From contig CAJWEW010000014.1 of the NCBI GenBank assembly GCA_913030915.1, positions 1 through 38,878 on the forward strand: a DNA stretch of 38,878 bases. The letters are read 5' to 3'. This DNA is from an uncultured Rhodobiaceae bacterium (lineage in GTDB: Bacteria > Pseudomonadota > Alphaproteobacteria > Rhizobiales > TMED25). Shown in pieces: positions 1-7,987 of the stretch. Below the pieces are notes generated by a model. The model searched no databases. It was not told the DNA's origin and worked only from the letters and a program-made list of their open reading frames with translations. Within the stretch, counting starts at the first letter, position 1. Each line of letters begins with the position of its first letter. The position numbers and the translations under genes are program-made.

Positions 1-122
1 ATATAGTTCGTATTTTCAACACCTTGTGGAATTTCAATTAGTTCTTCAAGATCTCTAATCGAGTAGTGTTTTTCCAGAAACTCATGCGCTTCAGTAAAAT
101 TTACCTTTGTATACACAGCCAT
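1..122 (-). CDS. thrB: Homoserine kinase, N-terminal part (gene runs off the window start)
   Basis: About 40 N-terminal codons read from an ATG at 122-120 toward the window edge without a stop. The peptide begins MAVYTKVNFTEAHEFL and reaches IEIPQGVENTNY. This matches the start of the choline-kinase-like (APH fold) homoserine kinase of proteobacteria, where a G-x-E-N-x-N-Y segment forms part of the nucleotide site. The enzyme phosphorylates L-homoserine in threonine biosynthesis in the cytoplasm. It diverges from the lipoprotein gene at 228, so the 105 bases between must hold both promoters. Only the N-terminus is visible, so the call rests on that segment alone; another APH-fold kinase is the alternative. 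Confidence 0.8.
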   Translation of the reverse strand, partial: MAVYTKVNFTEAHEFLEKHYSIRDLEELIEIPQGVENTNY

Positions 123-185
123 TAGTTTAATTATTTCTTTATTTATAAATTTATATAGCTTTATATGCGATATTATGAATAATAT

Positions 186-214
186 AGTTATCAACATAAT
201 TGTTCAAATATAAT
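186..214 (+). promoter_or_regulatory. Candidate promoter of the lipoprotein gene
   Basis: A perfect TATAAT lies at 209-214, 13 bases before the ATG at 228. A -35 box is poor: AGTTAT at the 17-base spacing, or TTATCA at 188-193 with a short spacer. In DNA this AT-rich a -10 match alone is weak evidence. The close spacing to the ATG implies a leader of only several bases if it is used. Confidence 0.3.
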
Positions 215-227
215 CCTTGAATAACAA

Positions 228-806
228 ATGAAAAAACTTTTATCATTTTTGCTGATCTTTTTTTTAACATCCTGTGAGACTGTATCCGACTTTAGTATGC
301 CAAATCTTGGAATGCCCGATCTTGCGAAATACAATATAAATCCTTTTTCAAAAAATGATGTCCAAGAGTTGGTATGTCCGAAGCCCATGATACTTGCTGA
401 TGCAATCAGTATTACTGAGTTTAAAGATTTTGGGTCAAACGAAGAATCCAATATAATCTATAGAGGACGCATTGATAGAATTGATTACGAGTGCAATATT
501 GAACCAAATTATACAATGGGAAATATACTGATTATTGGAACTTTATCTCTTGGTCAGGACGCCCAAGATAATTTCTATAATTTGCCCGCATTTGTAGCGG
601 TTATAAATAATAAAAAAGAAGTTATTTCACGCAGCTATGTTGATATAAATGTCAACATTCCTGAAGGTGCCACTTTGGCAAGATTTGAGTTTGTTCTTGA
701 AGATTTTAAGTTGAATTTTGAGCGCTCAAAAAATACTAGTGATTATCAAATTCTGGTTGGTTTTAAGTTAACCGCAGATCAAGTTGAGTTTAACAAAAAT
801 TTATAG
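228..806 (+). CDS. Putative lipoprotein of unknown function (192 aa)
   Basis: I do not recognise the family. The N-terminus is a typical lipoprotein signal: two Lys after Met, a hydrophobic stretch (residues 4-13), then the lipobox L-T-S-C with Cys16 as the expected acylation site. Asp is not at +2 (the sequence is C-E-T), so outer-membrane sorting is possible. After the lipobox comes a short low-complexity linker rich in Met, Pro, Asn and Gly (about 22-45), then a mostly beta-predicted body of about 140 residues with alternating hydrophobic positions. A second Cys pair (Cys50, Cys89) could form a disulfide. It diverges from thrB and converges on the Fo operon with only 9 bases between stops. 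The reading frame looks clean and ends naturally. Function is unknown. Confidence 0.8.
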   Translation: MKKLLSFLLIFFLTSCETVSDFSMPNLGMPDLAKYNINPFSKNDVQELVCPKPMILADAISITEFKDFGSNEESNIIYRGRIDRIDYECNIEPNYTMGNILIIGTLSLGQDAQDNFYNLPAFVAVINNKKEVISRSYVDINVNIPEGATLARFEFVLEDFKLNFERSKNTSDYQILVGFKLTADQVEFNKNL

Positions 807-815
807 GATCTAGAA

Positions 816-1298
816 TTATTTCCTGATTTGTTTGATGCCGTCGTTGAGCATCTTGTCGTATGAGCTAGGTTTTATATTATTTGATGTGATTGATTTACTA
901 ACAGCTTCAAAAACAACTTCACTAACCTCCTCTTTAATAGCACTTATGGCTTCTGACTCGGCCCTGTTTAATTTTTCATCGAGTAATTTTTTCTTTCTCT
1001 CAAGGCTTTCTTCTAATTTAATTTTTGCTTCTTTTTCATAGTTCTTCGCAATTTTTTTCGCGTCATCAATAATTGTTTTCGCTGTTTTTTCAGCTTCTTT
1101 ATTCTTCTTTTGGAATTCTGCAAGAACTGTTTGAGCTTCTTCTCTGAGTTTTTTGGCTTCCTCTAACTCATCTTTTATTTTCTGTGCACGACCATCAAGA
1201 ATCTTTGTAATTTGCTCTGGCACTTTGAAATAGACCAAGAGTAAGAGAAACATTATGAACCCAATCGCTACCCATGTCGCATCTTTTTCTAACATCAT
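816..1298 (-). CDS. atpF: F-type ATP synthase subunit b
   Basis: 160 residues: one N-terminal membrane helix (about 9-26), then a long charged coiled coil rich in Lys, Glu and Ala to the C-terminus, the architecture of the Fo stator subunit b. It forms the peripheral stalk with b' and binds delta and alpha of F1. It is the last gene of the Fo run atpI-atpB-atpE-atpG-atpF, 10 bases after b'. The F1 genes are not in this window, so Fo and F1 are encoded at separate loci, as is usual in Alphaproteobacteria. Which of the two b-type proteins is b and which b' is assigned by the usual alphaproteobacterial order (c, b', b). Confidence 0.9.
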   Translation of the reverse strand: MMLEKDATWVAIGFIMFLLLLVYFKVPEQITKILDGRAQKIKDELEEAKKLREEAQTVLAEFQKKNKEAEKTAKTIIDDAKKIAKNYEKEAKIKLEESLERKKKLLDEKLNRAESEAISAIKEEVSEVVFEAVSKSITSNNIKPSSYDKMLNDGIKQIRK

Positions 1299-1308
1299 CT
1301 TTTACCAA

Positions 1309-1812
1309 TTACCTTTTTACCATACTTCTTATGTTGTCCTTGAGTGTATCCTTCACCAATGGGTTTTCTCCAAAAACTCTTGATATAATATCGTTGGATA
1401 CGTCATATGCAATTTGTTCAGAATTTTCAAGTACCACACTTTTCTTTTTTTCAAGTTCTGTCTCAAATTTTTGTATGAGTTCTCGGCTAGCTTTCTCAAA
1501 ATCATTATTTTCTTCTTCGATGAGAAGGTTTAGTTTATTTCTTGAGTTCAATAGATATTCTGAAGCTTTCTCTTGGGCTTCCTTTATTGACTGAAGATAT
1601 CCTTGTTCGGTACTTTCAGATTCCTTTTTGAAATTCTCAGCTTCTTCGACATCTCTTGCAATTATATCTTTCCTGGTTTCAATCACATTTGCAATTTTTG
1701 GCAAGGCATATTTCGCCATTACCACATAGAGTATTATGAAAGATATAATCAACCAAAATATTTGCGAAGCAAAATATTCTGTATTTAGTTGAGGCATACC
1801 TGATTCCGACAT
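1309..1812 (-). CDS. atpG: F-type ATP synthase subunit b'
   Basis: 167 residues with an N-terminal membrane helix at about 15-35 (preceded by MPQLNTEYFASQIFWL, a segment characteristic of b/b' subunits), then an Asn/Glu/Lys-rich coiled coil. With subunit b it forms the heterodimeric peripheral stalk found in phototrophs and Alphaproteobacteria. It sits 29 bases downstream of the c subunit gene and 10 bases upstream of atpF. The symbol atpF2 or atpF' is also used; atpG must not be confused with the gamma subunit. Confidence 0.9.
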   Translation of the reverse strand: MSESGMPQLNTEYFASQIFWLIISFIILYVVMAKYALPKIANVIETRKDIIARDVEEAENFKKESESTEQGYLQSIKEAQEKASEYLLNSRNKLNLLIEEENNDFEKASRELIQKFETELEKKKSVVLENSEQIAYDVSNDIISRVFGENPLVKDTLKDNIRSMVKR

Positions 1813-1841
1813 ACTAGCCCTCTTTTAAATAGCTTTGTAAC

Positions 1842-2069
1842 TTACACAACAAAGAGTAAAATTAATGCTATGACCAAGCCAAATAAACCTGTAGCTTCCG
1901 CAAGAGCGAATCCAAGTAAAAGGTTGGGAAATTGTCCCGGAGCTGCCGAGGGATTTCTTAGTGCGCCTGACAGGTAGTTACCAAAAATAGTTCCAATACC
2001 AATACCTGCACCAGCAAGTGCAATTGTTGCTAATCCTGCTCCTATTAATTTAGCTGCTTCTGGTTCCAT
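1842..2069 (-). CDS. atpE: F-type ATP synthase subunit c
   Basis: 75-residue proteolipid: two membrane helices (about 8-34 and 48-74) joined by the polar loop R-N-P-S-A-A-P-G (38-45), with the ion-carrying carboxylate Glu58 in A-E-A-T-G. The residues after Glu58 (A-T) and the lack of the Gln and Ser ligands of sodium-type rings point to proton coupling. The ring it forms drives rotation of the central stalk. A strong ribosome binding site, AAAGGAG, precedes the ATG by 6 bases, better than those of its neighbours and consistent with the high copy number needed for the c ring. Confidence 0.96.
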   Translation of the reverse strand: MEPEAAKLIGAGLATIALAGAGIGIGTIFGNYLSGALRNPSAAPGQFPNLLLGFALAEATGLFGLVIALILLFVV

Positions 2070-2101
2070 TTTATTCTCCTTTTAAATATTTATTATTATA
2101 A

Positions 2102-2866
2102 TTAATGCATATGTATTGCATCGTTTAGATAAATACAAGTTAGAATTGCAAAAACATATGCTTGCAAAAATGCGACAAGTATTTCTAATCCGGTAAATGC
2201 TGTAATAAAGAGCAATGGGGCAACGCCAAGAGGTGCGATGAATAGATTACCTGAAAAAAACATCCCTGCCACAAAAAATCCAAATACTTTTAACATTGTA
2301 TGCCCAGCCATCATGTTTGCGAATAATCTCACAGACAAACTCACGGGCCTTGTTAGGTAAGAGATTACTTCAATTACAACTAAAAGTGGCAGTAATGCTT
2401 TTGGAACACCGCTTGGTACAAAGAATTTTAAAAAATTGATCCCATGCATAACAAATCCTATTACCGTCACCCCGAAGAAAATAACAATCGCAAGCGCAAA
2501 GGTTACAATTATATGACTTGTGACAGTGAATGTGTACGGAATCATACCAAGCATATTGCAAAAAAGCACAAACATGAATAGGCAAAAAATAAATGGGAAG
2601 TATCTTTGACCTTCATCACCAACATTATCTCTGACCATTTTTCCAACAAATTCATATGATAGCTCTGCTATTGATTGCAGTCTCGTAGGAACTGTCCCTC
2701 GACCGTTAAATGTGAATAGAGTGAGCAATATAATAAGCGCTACACTGAAAACCATAAATAAAGATGAGTTTGTGAATGATAAATTCAAATCAAATGCTTT
2801 GAACTCAATCAATTCGACTATTTCAAATTGATGCATTGGATCTGGAGCGCCAGATTTTTCAGCCAT
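2102..2866 (-). CDS. atpB: F-type ATP synthase subunit a
   Basis: 254 residues, all-helical membrane protein with about five to six transmembrane segments. The essential stator arginine is visible as Arg180 in S-V-R-L-F-A-N-M-M-A-G-H, and the conserved C-terminal helix segment G-L-E-I-L-V-A-F-L-Q-A-Y-V-F runs from 226. It forms the two proton half-channels against the c ring in the inner membrane. It lies between atpI (99 bases upstream) and atpE (32 bases downstream). The N-terminal MHQFEI segment is typical of alphaproteobacterial AtpB and supports the start at 2866. Confidence 0.97.
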   Translation of the reverse strand: MAEKSGAPDPMHQFEIVELIEFKAFDLNLSFTNSSLFMVFSVALIILLTLFTFNGRGTVPTRLQSIAELSYEFVGKMVRDNVGDEGQRYFPFIFCLFMFVLFCNMLGMIPYTFTVTSHIIVTFALAIVIFFGVTVIGFVMHGINFLKFFVPSGVPKALLPLLVVIEVISYLTRPVSLSVRLFANMMAGHTMLKVFGFFVAGMFFSGNLFIAPLGVAPLLFITAFTGLEILVAFLQAYVFAILTCIYLNDAIHMH

Positions 2867-2965
2867 TCTATATCCTTACTTTTTATAACTATTTTATATA
2901 TAAATTTTATTGTTTTTGGTAGTTATTTTATCAATTTATATTAAAAAAATTCACTTAATTGTGAA

Positions 2966-3274
2966 TCAGTGGTCATTATTATTATCTTCATACAATTGTC
3001 TTGAGGATGTGATAGCGGTTTTTATTCCTGACATAATACCAAGTATGAGGAATATTATGAAAAAAATTGGTTTAGTACCAAACCACTTATCTATGTACCA
3101 TCCCAGAGTAGCACCAATGATTATAGAAATAATAAGTTCGATGGATATTCGCATAGCAATAGATATTTGCCTCCCTCTCAATTGCTTTTGTCTATTATCA
3201 TTTTTTTTGTTACGGGATTTGATCTCATCTATTTTTTCTGAAACTTGGTTGAGTTGATCATTTTTATCAATCAT
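2966..3274 (-). CDS. atpI: AtpI family protein, ATP synthase assembly factor
   Basis: 102 residues: a charged N-terminal arm with heptad-like Lys/Glu pattern (about 1-35), then two membrane helices (about 42-62 and 68-88) separated by the short loop Y-I-D-K-W-F-G-T-K. This is the layout of the AtpI/ATPase_gene1 family, which in other bacteria assists assembly of the c ring. Its ATG overlaps the stop of smc in an ATGA, implying translational coupling to smc. Assignment follows both the fold and the position just upstream of atpB. Confidence 0.88.
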   Translation of the reverse strand: MIDKNDQLNQVSEKIDEIKSRNKKNDNRQKQLRGRQISIAMRISIELIISIIIGATLGWYIDKWFGTKPIFFIIFLILGIMSGIKTAITSSRQLYEDNNNDH

Positions 3275-6200
3275 GCGACAATCTCATCATTCACCATCTT
3301 TTCTGCTTGATTTAAGTCTACAGAAAGCATAACACTCTCACCCTTCTTTGCCATTGTTATACCAAAAAGTCTATCCATCCGTGACATTGTATACGGATGG
3401 TGGGTAACAATGAGAAATTTTGTGTTTGAATTCTTTGATAGATCATCAAGAGTATCACAAAATTTTTTTACATTAGTATCGTCTAATGGTGCGTCTACTT
3501 CATCCAGAATACAAACTGGAGCTGGATTTTCGAGGAAAACAGCTAATATGAGCGCAATCACTGTGAGTGCTTGTTCGCCCCCAGATAGCAATGATATTGT
3601 TTGTGGTTTTTTACCTGGAGGCCAGGCAACAATATCAAGCCCTGCGTTTAATATGTCTTCATTATCATCCAATTTAAGTTCAGCTTTCCCTCCATCAAAT
3701 AATTTTTCAAATAGAAGCTTAAAATTGGAGTTCACTTTTTCATATGACTGCTGTAAACGTTCCCGAGCTTCTCTGTCAATTTCTACAATTCCCTTTTGTA
3801 ATGTTTCAGTCGCCGAAACAAGATCATCATTTTCCCGGCAAAGCTCCTCATGATATACCTTCTTTTCGTCAAATTGATCTGAGGCTGTCAAATTTACTGC
3901 TCCAATTTTCTCTCTCTGTGAGTATGCTCGTGAGAGCAACTCAATAACTTTTTCTCGATCTAAAGAGCTTGGACTTGCATCATTGAATAAATCTTCTGCG
4001 TTTATACCTAAATTAATCTTTATTTTATCGTTCAACTCAATTTTTTTATCATCAAGATTTTCTAGCTTGGTCCTTGCTTGAATTAATATTTCAGAGTCTT
4101 TCATCAGATCGGACTCTAATAATTTTATTTTTTCGTTATTTTTTTGGTATTTTTGCTCATAGGTTTCTAATTTATTCTGTAAATCTTGTTTCTTCTGACT
4201 CAAATGTTCAAGTTCACGTTCAATTTCTGTTTGTTTTTGTTTTATTTTTTCTGGCTCAAACTCAATAGCTTTTAGTGACTCTTCTGAATTATTTAGTCTC
4301 TCGCTTAGATCATTCAGTTGCTTTTCTGTTTGATTTTTTCTAATCTCCCATGAATTTCTATTCTCAATTACATCTTTTTGATTTTTCTCAAGATCTCTTT
4401 TTTCTCGGAGAATATTTTGTGTATTTGCTTCCTTAATATCCGCAATCGTTTTCGCGTTGTAAAAATCTTGTTTCATTTTTTCTAATGAATTTTGTGCTAT
4501 TTCTATCTCGCTTTTGTTAATTTTCTTCAAGCTTAATGACTCAATATTTCTCTTATTAATTTTTATATTTTCTTCTATTGAATTTATCTTAATTTCATTT
4601 GATAAAGCAGAGTCTTTCTCGGCATTGATTTTTTGATCTAACTCTTTAATTTTATCTGTTACTTTTTTCTGATCCTCGATTAGCATCTTCCAATTCTCTT
4701 TTTTTATTGACTGCTCATTTCTGATTTTTTCGAGGTTCTCAGAAACTTGTTTTGTTTCTTTTTTCAGAATTTCAAGTTTCATTACTTTGCTTTGTATATT
4801 TTTGTCTATAGCTAAGATTTTCTTTCTAGCATGAGGTATATTTATATTTTCGGTGTCCATGTTAAATTTCTGTATGAAGCCATCCCACCTTATTATCTCG
4901 CCATTGGCATTTATGACTTGCTGTCCAGGTCTTAATAATTTTATAATTTTGTTTGTTTCGGTTATTTCTGTATACCCGGTATATTTCAAAAATACATATA
5001 TCTCCTCGGGTCCTTCAATTAAATCAGCTAGAGGTGTTATAGAATCTGCAAATTTATCGTCAAATTCTTGGTTTGCGCTAATCCAAAATTTCTTACCTTT
5101 TTTTAGGGTTGAAATTTCAAGGTCATTGAGAATTCTTCCAACCTTCTTTTCAAAACCATCAATAATCTTAATCTTATTTACTATGGCATCAGGATTTTCT
5201 AGGCTTAGCAGGAAATCTTCCAGCTCTTTTTTAGTTTTTTGTGACTGCTGGATCTCAAGATCTAAAATTAAATTTAATTCTTTATTTTTTTCTAAATCCT
5301 CTGATAGTTCGTTTTTGATTTTTTCACATTTATCAATATCTCCCATGGTAGATAACAGTTTTTCCTCTATCTGTTTCTGATTATTAATACTCGAGTCTCT
5401 GTCTTTTTCGTTTGATTTATCGACACCGAGATAAGATTTATTATTCAGGGCACTTTCGAGCTCGGTTGAGAGTTTCTTCAGATTTTCTTGGTATTCTTCA
5501 ATCTGCCCTTCAATATTCTTATTTTCAGTCTCCATGGTAAGCGCTTTTGAGAGTTGGCTATTATATTCTTTTTCTAATATTTTATAACTTTCTATAGCGT
5601 CACTTGATGCCTGTATTATGTTGCTCTCAATCTTCTGTATGTCATTTATGTTCTTGTACAGTTCGGTTAATTTGCTATCTAAGCCCCTGATTTGGCCCAC
5701 TTGGTCAGTTAGATTTGTTTTTTCGCGTTCAAGATCTACCAATATTTGTTCTATTTGCTTGCTAACAGTGGTAATTTTTTCTGTGGTATACTGTAATTCA
5801 TTTTTCAAATTAAGTTCATTACTTCTTTTTTGCTGAAGATCCTCAATGAGGATTTCATATTCTTGTTTAATGGGCTTTATGAAATCAGCAAGATCATTAT
5901 TTTCAGTTTCTAAATTACCAATTTCATCTTTTATATTTTTTACATTACCTTGAGTGTCTCTTATACTTTCATCGAGTTCCTTTTTTTTTGCTTCAATCGA
6001 GTGCCAATCTATTTTCAGCAATTCTTTTTCATAGTCCCTTATTTGGGAAGCAATGGTTTTAAATTTTTCAGCCTGATTTGCCTGTCTTTTGAGAGACGAC
6101 ATTTCGGCTCCAACAACATTAATAATGTCAGACAGTCGATCTATATTTTGCCTTGTCGCATTAAGTCTTAATATTGCTTCATGCTTGCGATGGTGGAGAC

Positions 6201-6714
6201 CACTTATACCCGCAGCCTCTTCCAGTATCTTTCTTCTCTCATTCGGTTTTGACTCAATAATTTGATTAATTTGACCCTGTTTAACAATTGATATTGAATG
6301 GGGGCCAAGAGAATTATCTGCAAAAAATAATTGGACATCTTTTGCCCTTTTTTCTATTGAATTAATGTAGTATTTCGAGCCAGAATTTCTCTCAATCCTT
6401 CTCTTGATTTCATATTCATCACTATTAGTTTGACTCTTATCTGAAGTATTAGTAGCTTCGCTCATAATTACTGAAACTTCAGCAAAGTTTCTTGATGGGC
6501 TTGTGTCCGTACCTGAAAAAATAACATCATCCATTTCTGATCCACGAAGATTTTTATAGGATGTTTCACCCATAACCCATTGAAGGCTGTCTAAAACATT
6601 TGACTTCCCGCAACCATTGGGTCCAACGATTCCAGTAAGACCTCTCTTAATTTCAAACTCAGTTTGTTTTTCAAAAGATTTGAAGCCATGCAGTTTAATT
6701 TTTTTTAATTCCAT
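3271..6714 (-). CDS. smc: Chromosome segregation ATPase SMC
   Basis: 1147 residues, close to the usual SMC length. The N-terminal head carries Walker A G-P-N-G-C-G-K-S (31-38), followed by the Q-loop region. Two long coiled-coil arms (about 170-500 and 660-980) flank a hinge near 515-640. The C-terminal head carries the signature L-S-G-G-E-Q starting at 1043 and Walker B C-I-L-D-E-V-D around 1067-1073, then the H-loop V-T-H-H. The homodimer compacts and individualises replicated chromosomes. It lies 16 bases after the thioredoxin-fold gene and overlaps atpI by 4 bases. A 9-T run at 5981-5989 (Lys codons) lies in a coiled-coil arm. Confidence 0.97.
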   Translation of the reverse strand: MELKKIKLHGFKSFEKQTEFEIKRGLTGIVGPNGCGKSNVLDSLQWVMGETSYKNLRGSEMDDVIFSGTDTSPSRNFAEVSVIMSEATNTSDKSQTNSDEYEIKRRIERNSGSKYYINSIEKRAKDVQLFFADNSLGPHSISIVKQGQINQIIESKPNERRKILEEAAGISGLHHRKHEAILRLNATRQNIDRLSDIINVVGAEMSSLKRQANQAEKFKTIASQIRDYEKELLKIDWHSIEAKKKELDESIRDTQGNVKNIKDEIGNLETENNDLADFIKPIKQEYEILIEDLQQKRSNELNLKNELQYTTEKITTVSKQIEQILVDLEREKTNLTDQVGQIRGLDSKLTELYKNINDIQKIESNIIQASSDAIESYKILEKEYNSQLSKALTMETENKNIEGQIEEYQENLKKLSTELESALNNKSYLGVDKSNEKDRDSSINNQKQIEEKLLSTMGDIDKCEKIKNELSEDLEKNKELNLILDLEIQQSQKTKKELEDFLLSLENPDAIVNKIKIIDGFEKKVGRILNDLEISTLKKGKKFWISANQEFDDKFADSITPLADLIEGPEEIYVFLKYTGYTEITETNKIIKLLRPGQQVINANGEIIRWDGFIQKFNMDTENINIPHARKKILAIDKNIQSKVMKLEILKKETKQVSENLEKIRNEQSIKKENWKMLIEDQKKVTDKIKELDQKINAEKDSALSNEIKINSIEENIKINKRNIESLSLKKINKSEIEIAQNSLEKMKQDFYNAKTIADIKEANTQNILREKRDLEKNQKDVIENRNSWEIRKNQTEKQLNDLSERLNNSEESLKAIEFEPEKIKQKQTEIERELEHLSQKKQDLQNKLETYEQKYQKNNEKIKLLESDLMKDSEILIQARTKLENLDDKKIELNDKIKINLGINAEDLFNDASPSSLDREKVIELLSRAYSQREKIGAVNLTASDQFDEKKVYHEELCRENDDLVSATETLQKGIVEIDREARERLQQSYEKVNSNFKLLFEKLFDGGKAELKLDDNEDILNAGLDIVAWPPGKKPQTISLLSGGEQALTVIALILAVFLENPAPVCILDEVDAPLDDTNVKKFCDTLDDLSKNSNTKFLIVTHHPYTMSRMDRLFGITMAKKGESVMLSVDLNQAEKMVNDEIVA

Positions 6715-6730
6715 ACTGGAATAGACCCTC

Positions 6731-7420
6731 CTAGATTCCCTTGTACGCGTCTAATATTTTGTCTATTTCTGACTCAAAATATGAATATGGTTTGTTACCA
6801 GATATCACCTTACCATTTATAATGAAGGATGGTGTTGAATTAATCTGAAATTCTTTTATGGCATTTTCTTTCTGAATAATTAGTTGGTCTAATAATTCTT
6901 GATCATTCAAGCATCGCTCAAAATCTTCGCTACTCAGTCCCGCCTGCTTTGATAGATTTTTCAACTCAGCAATTGCGTTATCTGAGTACCACTTATTTCT
7001 ATTTTGAAACAAAATATCAATGAAGGCGAGAGAAATACTATTATCTACACAACGCGCCAACATTGAGGTTGCCATTGATAGTTTATCCAATGGAAATTCT
7101 CTAAATATAAATTTAACGTCACCTTTTTCTATATAATTTTCTTTTAGAACGGGATAGGTTTCGGTGTGGAAATCAGCACAATGTGAACAAGTCATTGATG
7201 CGTATTCAATAATTGTAATTGGCGCATCATCATCACCGATTGATAACTCCTGAAGAGATGCCTCGGTTACTGATAGGTTTTGTTTACTGATATCTGTATC
7301 TTCCATAAATAGATAATTTACACGAGCGGATTTATCCGGGAATGTATTAATGGAAAAATAAAATGTGCTAGCAAAGAAAGTTAGTCCCAAAAACAATAAT
7401 AATATTTTATTCTTTCTCAT
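6731..7420 (-). CDS. Thioredoxin-fold (DsbA-like) thiol oxidoreductase, membrane-anchored or secreted
   Basis: Read from ATG 7420 (229 aa). A longer in-frame opening to 7501 exists, but GAGGAG lies just before 7420 and a membrane/signal segment starts right after it (residues 6-24), so the longer version would bury the signal. The body is a Thioredoxin_4/DsbA-like domain with the redox pair C-S-H-C (78-81) and a probable cis-proline in S-T-P-S-F-I-I-N-G. It would act in the periplasm on protein thiols. The start overlaps the upstream DUF721 gene by 14 bases and smc follows 16 bases later. The DUF721/thioredoxin/smc cluster beside mutY is recurrent in Alphaproteobacteria. Whether it oxidises or isomerises disulfides cannot be told. 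Confidence 0.88.
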   Translation of the reverse strand: MRKNKILLLFLGLTFFASTFYFSINTFPDKSARVNYLFMEDTDISKQNLSVTEASLQELSIGDDDAPITIIEYASMTCSHCADFHTETYPVLKENYIEKGDVKFIFREFPLDKLSMATSMLARCVDNSISLAFIDILFQNRNKWYSDNAIAELKNLSKQAGLSSEDFERCLNDQELLDQLIIQKENAIKEFQINSTPSFIINGKVISGNKPYSYFESEIDKILDAYKGI

Positions 7421-7937
7421 TTTTTCTTTTCTCCTCAATATTTCTACCAAGCTTGGCCAGAGCATCTTCCAGAGATTCACTTTTTTCTTCTTCAGCTTCA
7501 TAGCTAGTAAGATATGGAAGCTGAAAATTCGTGCTATTAGAGGCTCGGTTTTTATAATTAATTTTGCTTTTGCCAGGTTTATTTGTGATAACTAAGTCTG
7601 AAATGAAATTTTGACCATATATTTCATTCACTCTACCAATTATGGAATTACGTTTGTATTGCATTTCTACCGCACTAGATCCATATACCTCAAGGTGTAA
7701 TTTTCTATATATTTTTTTCGCTCCATTAATAAATCTGTATTCAGTAGTTATTTTTTTTGGGTCAATTTGATCTTTATATTCATCACCAAAAACTTGATCC
7801 CAAAGTATTGAAAGTTGGTCAACTTTAACCCCGTATTTTTTTTTCAGCGGCTTTATCAACGGCTCAATAAAATTACTAATATGTAATCTTGAGTTATACC
7901 TCCCAGTAAGATTATATATATTATCTTGTTTAGACAT
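7407..7937 (-). CDS. DUF721 (DciA-like) protein
   Basis: 176 residues. The region from about 20 to 115 fits the DUF721 pattern: a conserved helix with W-D-Q-V-F-G (46-51), then a beta segment L-H-L-E-V-Y-G-S-S and a helix leading to the R-V-N-E-I-Y-G motif. The C-terminal 50 residues are charged and probably disordered. Related DciA proteins load or act on the replicative helicase DnaB in bacteria lacking DnaC. That role is family knowledge and is only inferred here. It diverges from mutY with a 50-base gap and is translationally entangled with the next gene. Confidence 0.8.
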   Translation of the reverse strand: MSKQDNIYNLTGRYNSRLHISNFIEPLIKPLKKKYGVKVDQLSILWDQVFGDEYKDQIDPKKITTEYRFINGAKKIYRKLHLEVYGSSAVEMQYKRNSIIGRVNEIYGQNFISDLVITNKPGKSKINYKNRASNSTNFQLPYLTSYEAEEEKSESLEDALAKLGRNIEEKRKNEKE

Positions 7938-7987
7938 TAGGTTACCATTTCTATTTACCCATTATTATATTATTATTAATTACAAAA

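Noticed and set aside
3410..5836. Several plus-strand openings of 64-175 residues opposite smc
   Set aside because: They are Ser/Phe/Leu-rich shadows of the Lys/Glu coiled coil, typical of AT-rich DNA, with no ribosome sites or family motifs.
7421..7501. Longer start for the thioredoxin-fold protein (27 extra residues)
   Set aside because: The extra part is the Lys-rich shadow of the DUF721 gene end, it would block the signal segment, and GAGGAG directly precedes 7420.
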